Of a stretch of DNA of 46,865 nt, positions 26,981-35,227 are shown piece after piece. Numbering within the stretch: position 1 is the first letter of the stretch; each line of letters begins with the position of its first letter. Made by a program: the position numbers and the translations under genes. The notes below the pieces were generated by a model, which ran no database searches, was not told the origin of the DNA, and saw only the letters and a program-made list of their open reading frames with translations. The stretch spans positions 1-46,865 of the forward strand of contig CAYQDF010000012.1 in the NCBI GenBank assembly GCA_964416175.1, in the 5' to 3' direction. This DNA comes from CAYQDF01 sp964416175. GTDB taxonomy: Bacteria > Chloroflexota > Anaerolineae > Anaerolineales > UBA4823.

Positions 26981-28166
26981 GCGCGGGACAGCCACGCTGC
27001 TCGAAAGGTACCGGCGGCTGGCGGAAATTTCACGCGATCTGGCTTCGACCGTGGATCTGGACATCTTGCTGAACCGCATCGTCCGGGCTGCTGCAGATTT
27101 GAGCAATGCTCAGGCAGCTTCAATCCTGCTGTACGATGAGAGCAAGGGACAGCTCTTCTTCGAATCCACCACAAATCTGGAAGAGCCGATCATGCGCGGG
27201 CTGGTCGTCCCGGTGGAGGGGAGTATCGCTGGTTGGATCGTCACGCATCGCCAGCCGATCATCATCCCGGATACCCAGAAGGACCCCCGCCACTTCGGGC
27301 AGGTGGGGAAGGTCACAAAAGTGACCACGCATTCTCTACTTGGCGTTCCGCTCATCGCGAAGGATGAGGTCGTCGGCGCTCTCGAGGCAATCAACAAACT
27401 GGAAGGTGAATTCACGGATGAAGACCAGGAAGTGTTGATGGACCTGGCGGCGCAGGCAGCAGTCGCTATCGAGAACGCTCGCCTCTTCCAACAGTCAGAC
27501 CTGATCGCCGAGATGGTCCACGAGCTCCGCACTCCCCTGGCATCGCTGAGGACCGCCGTGCACCTCCTGCTCCGCAAAGATGTCCCCGGGGACCAGCGCA
27601 GCAAAGTGGTCGAAATCATCGACAATGAGACCACCCGGCTGATCGACATGACGACTGCTTTCCTGGACCTGGCCCGTTTGGAATCGGGCCGGGTCCCTTT
27701 CCACGCAGAAAGGTTCGACTTGCGCCAGCTGCTCGAAGAATGCGCGGTGGTGATCAGGCCCAGAGCCGAGGAACACCAGCTCTCATTTTCTCTTGAAGTC
27801 CCAGATCACCTGCCTGATCTTAATGGCGACCGAGATAAGATCAAGCAGGTGATCCTCAATCTGCTCAGCAATGCGGTGAATTACAACCTCGAAGGGGGCT
27901 CGATCACCGTCCAGGCAAGCGCGGCGAACGGCGAATTGCTGATCGCAGTAAAGGATACCGGTCAAGGCATTCGCCAGGCGGACCTGGCCCATCTTTTCGA
28001 CAAGTTTTACCGCGCCCAGGTCACCGAGAAATCAGCCCACGGGACCGGCCTGGGGCTGGCGATCTGCAAGAAAATCGTCGAAGCACATAACGGGCGGATT
28101 GAGGTCGAGAGCGAGGTCGGCAAGGGGACGACGTTCGTCGTGCATCTCCCACGATCGGCATCGTAG
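26973..28166 (+). CDS. Soluble GAF-domain sensor histidine kinase
   Basis: A 397-residue kinase without transmembrane helices. Residues 8-170 contain a GAF domain (DLDILLNRIVRAAADLSNAQAAS begins it; ASILLYDESKGQL is the core strand). The HisKA dimerisation domain has the phospho-acceptor His183 in MVHELRTPLASL. The HATPase domain shows the N box QVILNLLSNAVNYN, G1 DTGQGI and G2 GTGLGLAICKKIVEAHNG. It should sense a cytoplasmic ligand or redox signal. The GTG start has AGGAG about 6 nt upstream inside the sirtuin gene. The nearest receiver-domain protein is the CpaE-like product two genes upstream, a possible partner. Confidence 0.92.
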   Translation: MAERGTATLLERYRRLAEISRDLASTVDLDILLNRIVRAAADLSNAQAASILLYDESKGQLFFESTTNLEEPIMRGLVVPVEGSIAGWIVTHRQPIIIPDTQKDPRHFGQVGKVTKVTTHSLLGVPLIAKDEVVGALEAINKLEGEFTDEDQEVLMDLAAQAAVAIENARLFQQSDLIAEMVHELRTPLASLRTAVHLLLRKDVPGDQRSKVVEIIDNETTRLIDMTTAFLDLARLESGRVPFHAERFDLRQLLEECAVVIRPRAEEHQLSFSLEVPDHLPDLNGDRDKIKQVILNLLSNAVNYNLEGGSITVQASAANGELLIAVKDTGQGIRQADLAHLFDKFYRAQVTEKSAHGTGLGLAICKKIVEAHNGRIEVESEVGKGTTFVVHLPRSAS

Positions 28167-28184
28167 CCGGGCATTCGGTCACCG

Positions 28185-29924
28185 CTATCGAGCGCCTCTT
28201 CTGCCAAACTGGCGCTCCAGCAGGTCGACCGAGAGGTGGATCATGGTTGGTCGTCCATGGGGGCAGGTGCGCGGGGATTGGCAGCGTTCCAGGTCGTTTA
28301 ATAGCGACTTTTGCTCTTCTGGAGAGAGGATCTGCCCCGCCTTCACCGCTGCCCGCTTGCACACCCTGGCGATCAAGCGAGCTTCAACCTCTGCCTGAAG
28401 AGGTGTTTCATCTTCCTCGAAATCCTCAACGAGGGTGCGCAGTCCCGTGGCTGGATCAATTCCCGCCAGCAGGGCAGGAATCGCGCGCACCAGGTACATG
28501 TTCGCGCCAAAAGGTTCCACCCGAAATCCCAGGTGGTCCAGTGTGGCCAGCTGGTCAGCAAGCACCCGCGATTGGGCTGGCGGGAGTTCGACGGCAACAG
28601 GTTCTAATAGCGCCTGAGATTGAACGCCTGCACTGCGCTGGGACTGGAATCGTTCGTATAGCACCCGCTCGTGTGCAGCGTGTTGGTCAATCAGGTATAG
28701 ACCATCCGGTCCTTCGGCGACGAGGTAGGCAGCAGCGACCTGACCAACCAGGCGCAAGAGCGAGAGGCGCGGCGTACCTGGCGCAGCCTGTTCCGAATCC
28801 GCTGGGAGGTCCGGCGAATCCTCCCTTTCCAGCCCCCAGAAACCGCCTTGCTTTTGGTAGGTCCGCTCGCTTTCCCAGCCCAGGCGTTCATATTCCAGCC
28901 GGATCGGCTCTGATCCAGCTTCCAGACCCGGGACTGGCGCGTGAGCCATCAAAGCCCGCCGGACTGCCCGCTGGACCCCACTGAATACTCGCTCTCGATC
29001 CCTGAACCTGACTGCCGCTTTCGCCGGGTGGACGTTGACGTCAACCGCTTCTGGAAGGAGTTCGAGGAAGATCGTCGCCATTGGAAAACGCCCCACCATG
29101 ATCATGGTGTGGTAAGCCTGCACCACGGCTGCTGTCAGGGCGACATCCTGAATCCAGCGCCCGTTTACGAACAGCGTGATCTCACGTCGGTTCGTGCGGG
29201 TGTAAGAGAGGGGGCTGATGAATCCCGAGACCCGGAGATCATCATATTCCGCGAGCACCTCCAGCAATTGCCGGGCCACCTCGAATCCGTACAGGGCCGC
29301 CAGTACTTCCCTGCGGTCACCATTCCCACTCGTTTGGAGCACAGCGCGGCCATCCTGACGCAGGTGGAACCGCGTCCGTGGGTAAGCCAGGGCGTAACGT
29401 GTGACCAGCTCATCGATCAGGCGTCTTTCTGTCGCGTCGGACTTCAAAAATTTTTTCCGCGCGGGTACATTGAAAAACAGGTCTTCGACGCGCACGAGAG
29501 TCCCAGGCGGAGCTCCAACAGCCTGAGGTGGTTGAGCCAATCCTCCCTCGACCTGCAACCGCGCTCCGACGGGGCTGGAACTGGAGCGGGATGTGATCGT
29601 CAGGCGGGAGACCGATGCGATCGAGGCCAGCGCTTCACCCCGGAAACCGAGGGAGGATATGTGGAACAGGTCTTCTGCAGCCGCCAGTTTGCTGGTGGCG
29701 TGGCGAGAGACTGCCAGCGGCAGCTCGTCAGCCGGGATGCCATCGCCATCATCCGCCACTGCGATCAAACGCTGCCCCGCCCCCTCGATGCTGACTGAAA
29801 TCTCTGTGGCATGCGCATCCAATGCGTTTTCGATTAACTCTTTTACCACTGACGCCGGGCGTTCTACGACCTCCCCCGCCGCGATTTGTGACGCCACTGA
29901 TGGCGGTAAGATACGGATAGGCAT
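28185..29924 (-). CDS. mutL: DNA mismatch repair protein MutL
   Basis: MutL couples MutS mismatch recognition to strand incision. The 579-residue protein has the GHKL ATPase domain (IAAGEVVERPASVVKELIENALDAHAT split over the first 45 residues; DDGDGIPADEL; TSKLAAAEDLF; GFRGEALASIASVS) and a C-terminal domain with the endonuclease metal motif DQHAAHERVLYE near residue 411 and the CPHGRPT motif near the end. It is therefore an incising MutL of the kind found in bacteria without MutH. ATG 29924 matches the family N-terminus (MPIRILPPSVASQIAAG) and lies 6 nt after TATAAT; the longer frame from 29984 is rejected. mutS is not in the window. Confidence 0.95.
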   Translation of the reverse strand: MPIRILPPSVASQIAAGEVVERPASVVKELIENALDAHATEISVSIEGAGQRLIAVADDGDGIPADELPLAVSRHATSKLAAAEDLFHISSLGFRGEALASIASVSRLTITSRSSSSPVGARLQVEGGLAQPPQAVGAPPGTLVRVEDLFFNVPARKKFLKSDATERRLIDELVTRYALAYPRTRFHLRQDGRAVLQTSGNGDRREVLAALYGFEVARQLLEVLAEYDDLRVSGFISPLSYTRTNRREITLFVNGRWIQDVALTAAVVQAYHTMIMVGRFPMATIFLELLPEAVDVNVHPAKAAVRFRDRERVFSGVQRAVRRALMAHAPVPGLEAGSEPIRLEYERLGWESERTYQKQGGFWGLEREDSPDLPADSEQAAPGTPRLSLLRLVGQVAAAYLVAEGPDGLYLIDQHAAHERVLYERFQSQRSAGVQSQALLEPVAVELPPAQSRVLADQLATLDHLGFRVEPFGANMYLVRAIPALLAGIDPATGLRTLVEDFEEDETPLQAEVEARLIARVCKRAAVKAGQILSPEEQKSLLNDLERCQSPRTCPHGRPTMIHLSVDLLERQFGRRGAR

Positions 29925-29930
29925 GCCTGA

Positions 29931-29936
29931 ATTATA
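29931..29936 (-). promoter_or_regulatory. -10 box of a candidate leaderless promoter (mutL)
   Basis: Perfect TATAAT on the minus strand with six bases (TCAGGC) before the mutL ATG. No ribosome site fits. It supports both the chosen start and a leaderless transcript. Confidence 0.55.
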
Positions 29937-30012
29937 ACAACGCATTTCTTCTCTCCATCGGAACCGCGCTGAAACCTCATTCATCTCAAGCCAATTTCTT
30001 CTGCCTTGCCTT

Positions 30013-30018
30013 TATAAT
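30013..30018 (+). promoter_or_regulatory. -10 box of a candidate leaderless promoter (HAD gene)
   Basis: Perfect TATAAT with seven bases before the ATG at 30026; no Shine-Dalgarno sequence. Confidence 0.5.
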
Positions 30019-30025
30019 TATCCTC

Positions 30026-30679
30026 ATGCATTTTTCGACCCTCTTCTTTGACCTTGATGACACCCTCTATCCAAAAACCAATGGGCTGTGGGGCGCAATC
30101 CGGGAGCGGATGACGGAATACATGCGGGACCGGCTTGGCTTCCCTCCGGAAGTGATCCCGGAGCTGCGCCGCAGTTACTTCGAAACGTACGGCACGACTC
30201 TGCGCGGATTGCAGATCCACCACCATGTTGACCCCCTGCAATATCTTGCCTATGTCCACGACCTGCCGCTGGAAGAATATATCGCTCCCGATCCCGAGCT
30301 CCGAACGCTCTTGAGCACTCTCCCTCCTTCGAAATGGATATTTACAAACGCCGATGTGCATCATGCCCGCCGGGTACTGGCCGTGCTTAACCTGAATGGC
30401 TGTTTTGACGGGATCATCGACGTCCGCGCCCTGGATTTCTTGTGCAAACCCCAGCCGGATGCCTACCGCAAAGCATTGCTCCTGGCAGGGGAGAGCGACC
30501 CCAGGGTCTGCGTCCTTCTGGACGACTCTCCGCGCAATCTCGCCCCGGCCAAGGAGATGGGATTCACAACGGTCCTGGTCGGTACAGACGAACTGCATCC
30601 GGCAGCTGACCTGGTCATTTCCAGCTTGAAAGACCTGCCGCATGCCTTCCCCGATCTCTGGAAAGATGGACACAGATAA
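30026..30679 (+). CDS. HAD-family phosphatase, pyrimidine 5'-nucleotidase type
   Basis: A 217-residue haloacid dehalogenase-like hydrolase. Motif I is FFDLDDTLYP (nucleophile Asp and acid/base Asp), motif II the Thr in WIFTNADVHHARRVL, motif III the Lys in LDFLCKPQPDAYRKAL, motif IV LLDDSPRNLAPAKEMG. The Asn after the motif II Thr, the C1 helical cap and the DDTLYP form are typical of the SDT1/PhoN-like pyrimidine 5'-nucleotidase group. It probably dephosphorylates a nucleotide or similar small phosphate ester in the cytoplasm; the substrate is not certain. It begins a run with the small membrane protein and the CoA-transferase subunit. Confidence 0.87.
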   Translation: MHFSTLFFDLDDTLYPKTNGLWGAIRERMTEYMRDRLGFPPEVIPELRRSYFETYGTTLRGLQIHHHVDPLQYLAYVHDLPLEEYIAPDPELRTLLSTLPPSKWIFTNADVHHARRVLAVLNLNGCFDGIIDVRALDFLCKPQPDAYRKALLLAGESDPRVCVLLDDSPRNLAPAKEMGFTTVLVGTDELHPAADLVISSLKDLPHAFPDLWKDGHR

Positions 30680-30947
30680 CATTTGGTGGGTCGTCTGTCT
30701 CGCCGTTGGCATTGCGATCGGAATCCCCGCTCTGCTCTATCTCTCGCTCCGCCGCGGACAGGATATCACTACCATTGACCTGATGCGCCACGCGGTCGGC
30801 CGCGCCCGAGCTCCGTGGGGCAAAGAAGACGAAGCCCTCGCCGAACTTTCCCGGCGCGTCTCCAAACTTCAGGAGATGGAACGGAGCCCGGCGGCACCAG
30901 CGACGGAGGATTCCCCGCCTCCTGTCCAGCAGAATGAGGACACATGA
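30666..30947 (+). CDS. Small single-pass membrane protein, unknown function
   Basis: A 93-residue protein starting at ATG 30666, overlapping the end of the HAD gene by 14 nt. A single transmembrane helix (WWVVCLAVGIAIGIPALLYL, about residues 6-25) is followed by a charged cytoplasmic part with a short coiled-coil-like stretch (DEALAELSRRVSKLQEME) and a Pro/Glu-rich tail. It resembles no family that I recognise. An in-frame ATG at 30642 is also possible. The TGA overlaps the ATG of the CoA-transferase gene, so it is a coupled middle gene of the operon. Overlaps at both ends argue that it is a real gene. Confidence 0.65.
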   Translation: MDTDNIWWVVCLAVGIAIGIPALLYLSLRRGQDITTIDLMRHAVGRARAPWGKEDEALAELSRRVSKLQEMERSPAAPATEDSPPPVQQNEDT

Positions 30948-31744
30948 AAAATAAGGTCATCTCCCTCTCCACTGCGGTCGAGCTGATCCCACCCGGCTCC
31001 ACTGTGGCGATGGGCGGGATGACCATCTATCGCCGGCCGATGGCCTTCGCCCGCGCTCTTGTCCGCCATTTCCACCTGACCGGCGGACCCAATGACCTGA
31101 CCCTGCTCGCCTTCACCGCGGGTCCCGAAAGCGACCTGCTCGTCGGCGCGGGGATGGTGAGCCGGGTCCGCACCTGTTATTTTGGGCTGGAGATCTTCGG
31201 TCTTGCCCCCATGTTCACCTATCTTGCCAATCGCGGGGAGATCGAGATCATCGAAGAGACCGAAGCAAGCCTGGCTTTTGGCCTTCGGGCAACCCTGGCG
31301 AACGTCGGATTCATGCCAGGGAGGGCGTGGATCGGGACAGACCTGCTCCGTCTGCGCCCCGACGTGCGCCTTGTGACAGACCCTTACAGCGGGGAAGAAT
31401 TAGTCGCTTTTCCAGCGATTAAACCGGATGTTGCCGTCATCCACGCGCTGCGCTCGGACCCGGAGGGGAACGCGCTGATCGGCGGCAACATGGGCATCGA
31501 TCAGGAGCTGTCAATAGCCGCCGACCGGGTGATCCTCACCGCTGAGGAGATCGTCCCTGAACTGGACCACGCCGATCTCGTCGCGCCATTCACATGCGCC
31601 GTCGTCCACGCGCCGCGCGGCGCCTCCCCCACTTCCTGCCATCCCCTCTATCCGGTGGACGGTGAAGCGCTGCTGGATTACGTGGAGAAAGTTGCCGACC
31701 CAGAATCCTTCAAGTCTTATCTGGCGGAATTAACCGCTCCCTGA
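30944..31744 (+). CDS. CoA-transferase, alpha-type subunit
   Basis: A 266-residue protein of the family I CoA-transferase alpha subunits (GctA/IpdA group): PPGSTVAMGGMTIYRRPMAFARAL at the N-terminus, FTAGPESDLLVGAGMVSRVRTCYFG, and the conserved DVAVIHALRSDPEGNALIGG. These enzymes move CoA between carboxylic acids as alpha-beta pairs; the catalytic Glu is normally in the beta subunit. No beta subunit follows: the next sequence is a MITE-like insertion and then a protease gene. The partner must be elsewhere, have been lost, or not be needed. The ATG overlaps the stop of the small membrane protein. Confidence 0.85.
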   Translation: MKNKVISLSTAVELIPPGSTVAMGGMTIYRRPMAFARALVRHFHLTGGPNDLTLLAFTAGPESDLLVGAGMVSRVRTCYFGLEIFGLAPMFTYLANRGEIEIIEETEASLAFGLRATLANVGFMPGRAWIGTDLLRLRPDVRLVTDPYSGEELVAFPAIKPDVAVIHALRSDPEGNALIGGNMGIDQELSIAADRVILTAEEIVPELDHADLVAPFTCAVVHAPRGASPTSCHPLYPVDGEALLDYVEKVADPESFKSYLAELTAP

Positions 31745-31759
31745 TACTTATCGTGCTTA

Positions 31760-31860
31760 ATCTTATAGGACTTACGCAGTTGCTTGGAGGGTGGGGGTGT
31801 TTGGGCGGGCTGCGCCCAAACACCCCAATTTCTTCTGAACCGTGTAAGTTCTGATCTTAT
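31760..31860. mobile_element. MITE-like element with 7-bp target duplication
   Basis: The element spans 31767-31853 (87 bp). Its ends are imperfect inverted repeats, AGGACTTACGCAGTT (31767-31781) and AACCGTGTAAGTTCT (31838-31852), matching in 12 of 15 positions, with the three mismatches all transitions. The centre is a perfect 14-bp hairpin (31794-31807 with 31813-31826, 5-nt loop). Identical ATCTTAT copies flank it at 31760-31766 and 31854-31860, as expected for a target duplication. It has no coding capacity, so movement would depend on a transposase elsewhere. AGGACTTACGC-type ends occur in known insertion sequences, but I cannot name the family. The central hairpin may also stop transcription after the CoA-transferase gene. 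Confidence 0.72.
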
Positions 31861-31925
31861 ATATTTCTAATCTTCTTATGGTAATCTAATGGGCAATGCG
31901 TGCCGGTACGATTTTAGGAGACACT

Positions 31926-33182
31926 ATGGGTAAAAAAGCGCTCTTTTACCTGTTGGGCGCGGTAGTGGCAATTTTGCTGCTGGCAGGGACCTTCTCGGTC
32001 GGTGTGTTTGTTGGCGGCGTGTTCGCCGCCAACGATCAGCCCTCAGATATTGATTTATCGCGCGTCCTGGCGGAGATTACGACTCCCGACTCTTCGATCA
32101 CCGCCAACCCGTTGTCGGAAGGCGACCTGGATTCGCTGTTCGAACCCTTCTGGCAGGCGTGGACCCTGGTCCACGAACTCTATGTCGAGCAGCCGGTCGA
32201 CGATCAGGAGATGATGCGCGGCGCGATCCGGGGGATGATGGATTCGCTCGGCGACCAGCATTCCTCATATATGGACCCGGATGAGTTCCGCCAGGCGAGC
32301 ATCCCGCTTGAAGGAGAATACGAGGGGATCGGCGCCTGGGTCGATCCAGATGCGGAATACCTGACCATCGTCAGTCCAATGCCAGACTCCCCGGCTGAGC
32401 GCGCCAGTCTCAAACCAGGCGACAAGATCATCGCGATCGATGGGGAGGACATGACCGGAATAGATGGCAACCTGGTGATCCAGAAGGTTATGGGCCCCGC
32501 TGGAACCAGGGTGACCCTGACGATCCTGAGGGAAGGCGTTGACGAACCTTTCGATGTGACCCTGATCCGAGAAAAAATCATCGTACCCAGTGTGGTCAGC
32601 GAGATGCTCGATGGAGAGGTGGCCTATATCCAGCTGATCTCCTTTGGTGAAGACACCACTGCCGAATTACAGCAGGCGCTGAATGATCTTCTCGATCAAG
32701 AACCGGTTGGGCTTGTGCTGGATCTGCGGAACAATGGCGGCGGTGCGCTCAATACCGCCATCGAAGTCGCTTCGCAGTTCATCGGAGAGGGTGTGATCAT
32801 GTACGAAGAATATGGCAGTGGCAGGCGGGACATGTACGAAGCGCTGCCTGACGGGCTGGCGACCGAGATACCGCTCATTGTACTGGTTAATGAGGGCTCT
32901 GCTTCCGCCTCAGAGATCGTCGCCGGCGCGATCCAGGATACCAACCGCGGCGTCCTGGTGGGCACCAGGACCTTTGGCAAGGGTTCGGTCCAGAACTGGA
33001 TCCCTCTGAAAGACGATCAGGGGGCGATCCGCGTGACGATCGCGCGCTGGTTGACACCAAAAGGCCGTACGATCCACGAGGTAGGGCTGGAGCCTGACGT
33101 CGTTGTGGAACTAACCGAAGAAGATATTCAGGCGGAGCGCGACCCACAGCTGGAAAAAGCGATCGAATTACTCACCGAATAA
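31926..33182 (+). CDS. S41 family C-terminal processing protease
   Basis: A 418-residue CtpA-like protease with an N-terminal signal anchor (residues 5-30). A PDZ domain follows a helical N-domain (EYEGIGAWVDPDAEYLTIVSPMPDSPAERASLKPGD begins it; GDKIIAIDGEDM is the typical PDZ core). The catalytic region has VLDLRNNGGGALNTAIEVASQF, the nucleophile segment NEGSASASEIVAGAIQD near residue 325 and the catalytic Lys in GTRTFGKGSVQNW near 350. Such proteases trim or degrade proteins outside the cytoplasmic membrane. ATG 31926 has AGGAG upstream and is preferred over an in-frame ATG 30 nt earlier. It opens a three-gene block of envelope proteases. Confidence 0.92.
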   Translation: MGKKALFYLLGAVVAILLLAGTFSVGVFVGGVFAANDQPSDIDLSRVLAEITTPDSSITANPLSEGDLDSLFEPFWQAWTLVHELYVEQPVDDQEMMRGAIRGMMDSLGDQHSSYMDPDEFRQASIPLEGEYEGIGAWVDPDAEYLTIVSPMPDSPAERASLKPGDKIIAIDGEDMTGIDGNLVIQKVMGPAGTRVTLTILREGVDEPFDVTLIREKIIVPSVVSEMLDGEVAYIQLISFGEDTTAELQQALNDLLDQEPVGLVLDLRNNGGGALNTAIEVASQFIGEGVIMYEEYGSGRRDMYEALPDGLATEIPLIVLVNEGSASASEIVAGAIQDTNRGVLVGTRTFGKGSVQNWIPLKDDQGAIRVTIARWLTPKGRTIHEVGLEPDVVVELTEEDIQAERDPQLEKAIELLTE

Positions 33183-33218
33183 CCAAAATGGACTACATAC
33201 AGGAAAGAGAAGGATCCT

Positions 33219-33917
33219 ATGCTGTTTTACAATTTTGATTACTGGCTTTTCATGCTCCCGGCATTTCTCTTAATGCTCGGCGCCCAATGGTACGTCACCT
33301 CGTCTTACCGCAAGTGGAGCCAGGTCGGGAATCGGAACCGGATGACCGGCGCGGAAGCTGCTCAACGCCTGATCCGCACTGGCGGACTCTACGACGTGAA
33401 TGTGGAAGGCGTTGCTGGCAGCCTTTCCGACCATTACGACCCGCGCCAGAAGGTGCTGCGGCTTTCTCGCGGGGTCTACGAAGGCCGGTCCGTTGCCGCG
33501 GTCGCCATCGCCGCTCACGAGCTCGGGCATGCCCTGCAGGACCACGAAGGATATTTCCCTCTCCGCCTCCGTGCAGCCCTGGTCCCGGCTGTGAACATCG
33601 GCTCGATGGTGGGCTGGCTGTTCATCATCCTGGGACTCGTCATGCAGTGGGCCAACCTGGCCTGGCTGGGAGTAATCGTGTTCTCCGCCGGAGCACTCTT
33701 CGCGCTCGCAACCCTGCCGGTGGAACTGAACGCCTCTGCCCGGGCAAAGCGGCTGCTCGTGGAATCCGGGATCGTCGTGGGCGAAGATGAGCAGCGCGGC
33801 GTCAACACCGTCTTGAACGCCGCCGCGCTCACCTACATCGCAGCCCTTGTCACTGCGATATTGCAGCTGTTCTACTTTGTCAGTCTGGTCGGAGGGATTG
33901 GAGGCCGGCGCAGATAA
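33219..33917 (+). CDS. YugP-like membrane zinc metallopeptidase
   Basis: A 232-residue membrane protein. A first helix (residues 8-26) is followed by a soluble zinc-binding stretch with the HExxH motif in AAVAIAAHELGHALQDHEG, then helices at about 122-165 and 200-225. The domain order (helix, GAEAAQRLIRTGGL, HELGH, membrane helices, ARAKRLLVESGIV) matches the YugP family of neutral zinc metallopeptidases, whose physiological substrates are not well known. Shine-Dalgarno GAAGGA upstream of ATG. It lies between the S41 and HtrA-type proteases, so a joint role in membrane protein quality control is a reasonable inference. Confidence 0.88.
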   Translation: MLFYNFDYWLFMLPAFLLMLGAQWYVTSSYRKWSQVGNRNRMTGAEAAQRLIRTGGLYDVNVEGVAGSLSDHYDPRQKVLRLSRGVYEGRSVAAVAIAAHELGHALQDHEGYFPLRLRAALVPAVNIGSMVGWLFIILGLVMQWANLAWLGVIVFSAGALFALATLPVELNASARAKRLLVESGIVVGEDEQRGVNTVLNAAALTYIAALVTAILQLFYFVSLVGGIGGRRR

Positions 33918-33933
33918 CTTCGATCGAGGTTTC

Positions 33934-35052
33934 ATGTCCTGGAAGACGATCGCATACTTATTCCTGGTCGCTATCGTGGCCGTCGGGTCGGCACTGGTCG
34001 GTGCCGTCGTCGGCGGTCTCTTTGTTTTCAACCGCGTGGGCAGCGTCGAAACAGAACCTCCTGCTGAGGTGATCACCGCTGCGTCAACAGAAAGTGTAAG
34101 AATTAATGTATCCTCAGCTGAGATGCAGACCGCAATCACGAACGCCGTGGAAAAAGTCGGCCCCGCGGTCGTCACCGTGATTGGGGAGCTGGGCGGGCAG
34201 CCGGTCAGCGGGAGCGGGGTGATCATCTCCGACGACGGCTATATCCTCACGAACAACCACGTGGTGGAGAATACCGCGCACCTTTTCGTCACCCTCGCCG
34301 ATGGGACTGAACTGCCAGCCGAGCTGGTCGGCACGGATATCTTCGCTGACCTGGCGGTCCTCAAAGCAGATGGCGAATTCCCGGTCGTCGCCACACTCGG
34401 CAACTCGGAAACCCTCAAGCCTGGGGAGACCGTGATCGCCATCGGTTCCCCGTTGGGGGATTTCGTCAACACCGTGACTGTCGGTGTGATCAGCGCCACC
34501 GGCCGGGTGATCGACACGGGCAATGGTTTCCTGATGGAAGATTTGATCCAGACCGACGCGGCCATCAACCAGGGGAACTCCGGCGGACCGCTGGTCAACC
34601 TGGCCGGCGAGGTGGTGGGAATCAATACCCTGATCGTCCGCGGTACGGGTTTCGGCGGTACGATCGCCGAAGGGTTGGGCTTCGCCATTCCGGTGAACAC
34701 CGCGCGCGCGGTGGCTGAGCAGATCATCGAAAAGGGCTATGTCTCCCGTCCCTACCTCGGAGTACGCTGGCAACCCATCACTCCCGCTCTGGCGCGCAAT
34801 TACAGCCTGCCGGTGGATTGGGGCGCGTACATCTTCCGCGTCATGCCGGACAGCCCGGCGATGCGGGCAGGCCTCCAGGAAGGGGACATCATCACCAAGA
34901 TCGGCGACGTTTCGCTGGATGAAGAGCACAACTTTATCAATGCGCTCTTCAACTATCAGCCGGGCGAAGAGGTCACTCTGACCGTATTCCGCGGATCAGG
35001 CCTGATCGAGGTCCAGGTGACCCTGGGGGAGACCCGCCGGGATAGCGGGTAG
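33934..35052 (+). CDS. HtrA/DegP-like serine protease with PDZ domain
   Basis: A 372-residue membrane-anchored protease. One helix (residues 5-33) precedes a trypsin-like domain with the full catalytic triad: His109 in ILTNNHVVEN, Asp139 in IFADLAVLKAD, and Ser216 in INQGNSGGPLVN. A single C-terminal PDZ domain follows (GAYIFRVMPDSPAMRAGLQEGDIITKIG, of which MRAGLQEGDIITKIGD is the core). It degrades or refolds damaged extracytoplasmic proteins. The ATG at 33934 has GAGG upstream; a longer in-frame extension lies inside the preceding gene. It is the third protease in a row, 16 nt after the YugP-like gene. Confidence 0.93.
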   Translation: MSWKTIAYLFLVAIVAVGSALVGAVVGGLFVFNRVGSVETEPPAEVITAASTESVRINVSSAEMQTAITNAVEKVGPAVVTVIGELGGQPVSGSGVIISDDGYILTNNHVVENTAHLFVTLADGTELPAELVGTDIFADLAVLKADGEFPVVATLGNSETLKPGETVIAIGSPLGDFVNTVTVGVISATGRVIDTGNGFLMEDLIQTDAAINQGNSGGPLVNLAGEVVGINTLIVRGTGFGGTIAEGLGFAIPVNTARAVAEQIIEKGYVSRPYLGVRWQPITPALARNYSLPVDWGAYIFRVMPDSPAMRAGLQEGDIITKIGDVSLDEEHNFINALFNYQPGEEVTLTVFRGSGLIEVQVTLGETRRDSG

Positions 35053-35148
35053 TACTCTGAACAATCTGCCATCCAGCGCCGAAACCAGTTTAGGAAGCAG
35101 GCGGGTTGTCCCGCCCGGCTGACCGCCGGGGGCATCCCGTGTAGAATC

Positions 35149-35177
35149 TTGACCCGTCGGGGTTTTAGGACTACAAT
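35149..35177 (+). promoter_or_regulatory. Sigma-70-type promoter of the potassium module
   Basis: TTGACC (35149-35154), exactly 17 nt, then TACAAT (35172-35177). The start near 35184 gives a leader of about 44 nt, too short for a ydaO-type c-di-AMP riboswitch. Two small GC hairpins lie just upstream (GCGGG/CCCGC and CCCGGC/GCCGGG, 35101-35129) and may end the HtrA transcript, although no T-run follows. Confidence 0.65.
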
Positions 35178-35227
35178 CCCGCATCGATTGATCAGGATGG
35201 GACGTACCCGGCTGAATTTGGTATCTT

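Noticed and set aside
34256..34265. Palindrome ACCACGTGGT near the HtrA catalytic His codon, considered as parS
   Set aside because: It encodes the conserved NNHVVEN motif of the protease and lacks the flanking bases of parS.
35053..35227. ydaO-type c-di-AMP riboswitch ahead of the KimA-like gene
   Set aside because: The likely transcript leader is about 44 nt, far too short, and the conserved riboswitch segments are not visible.
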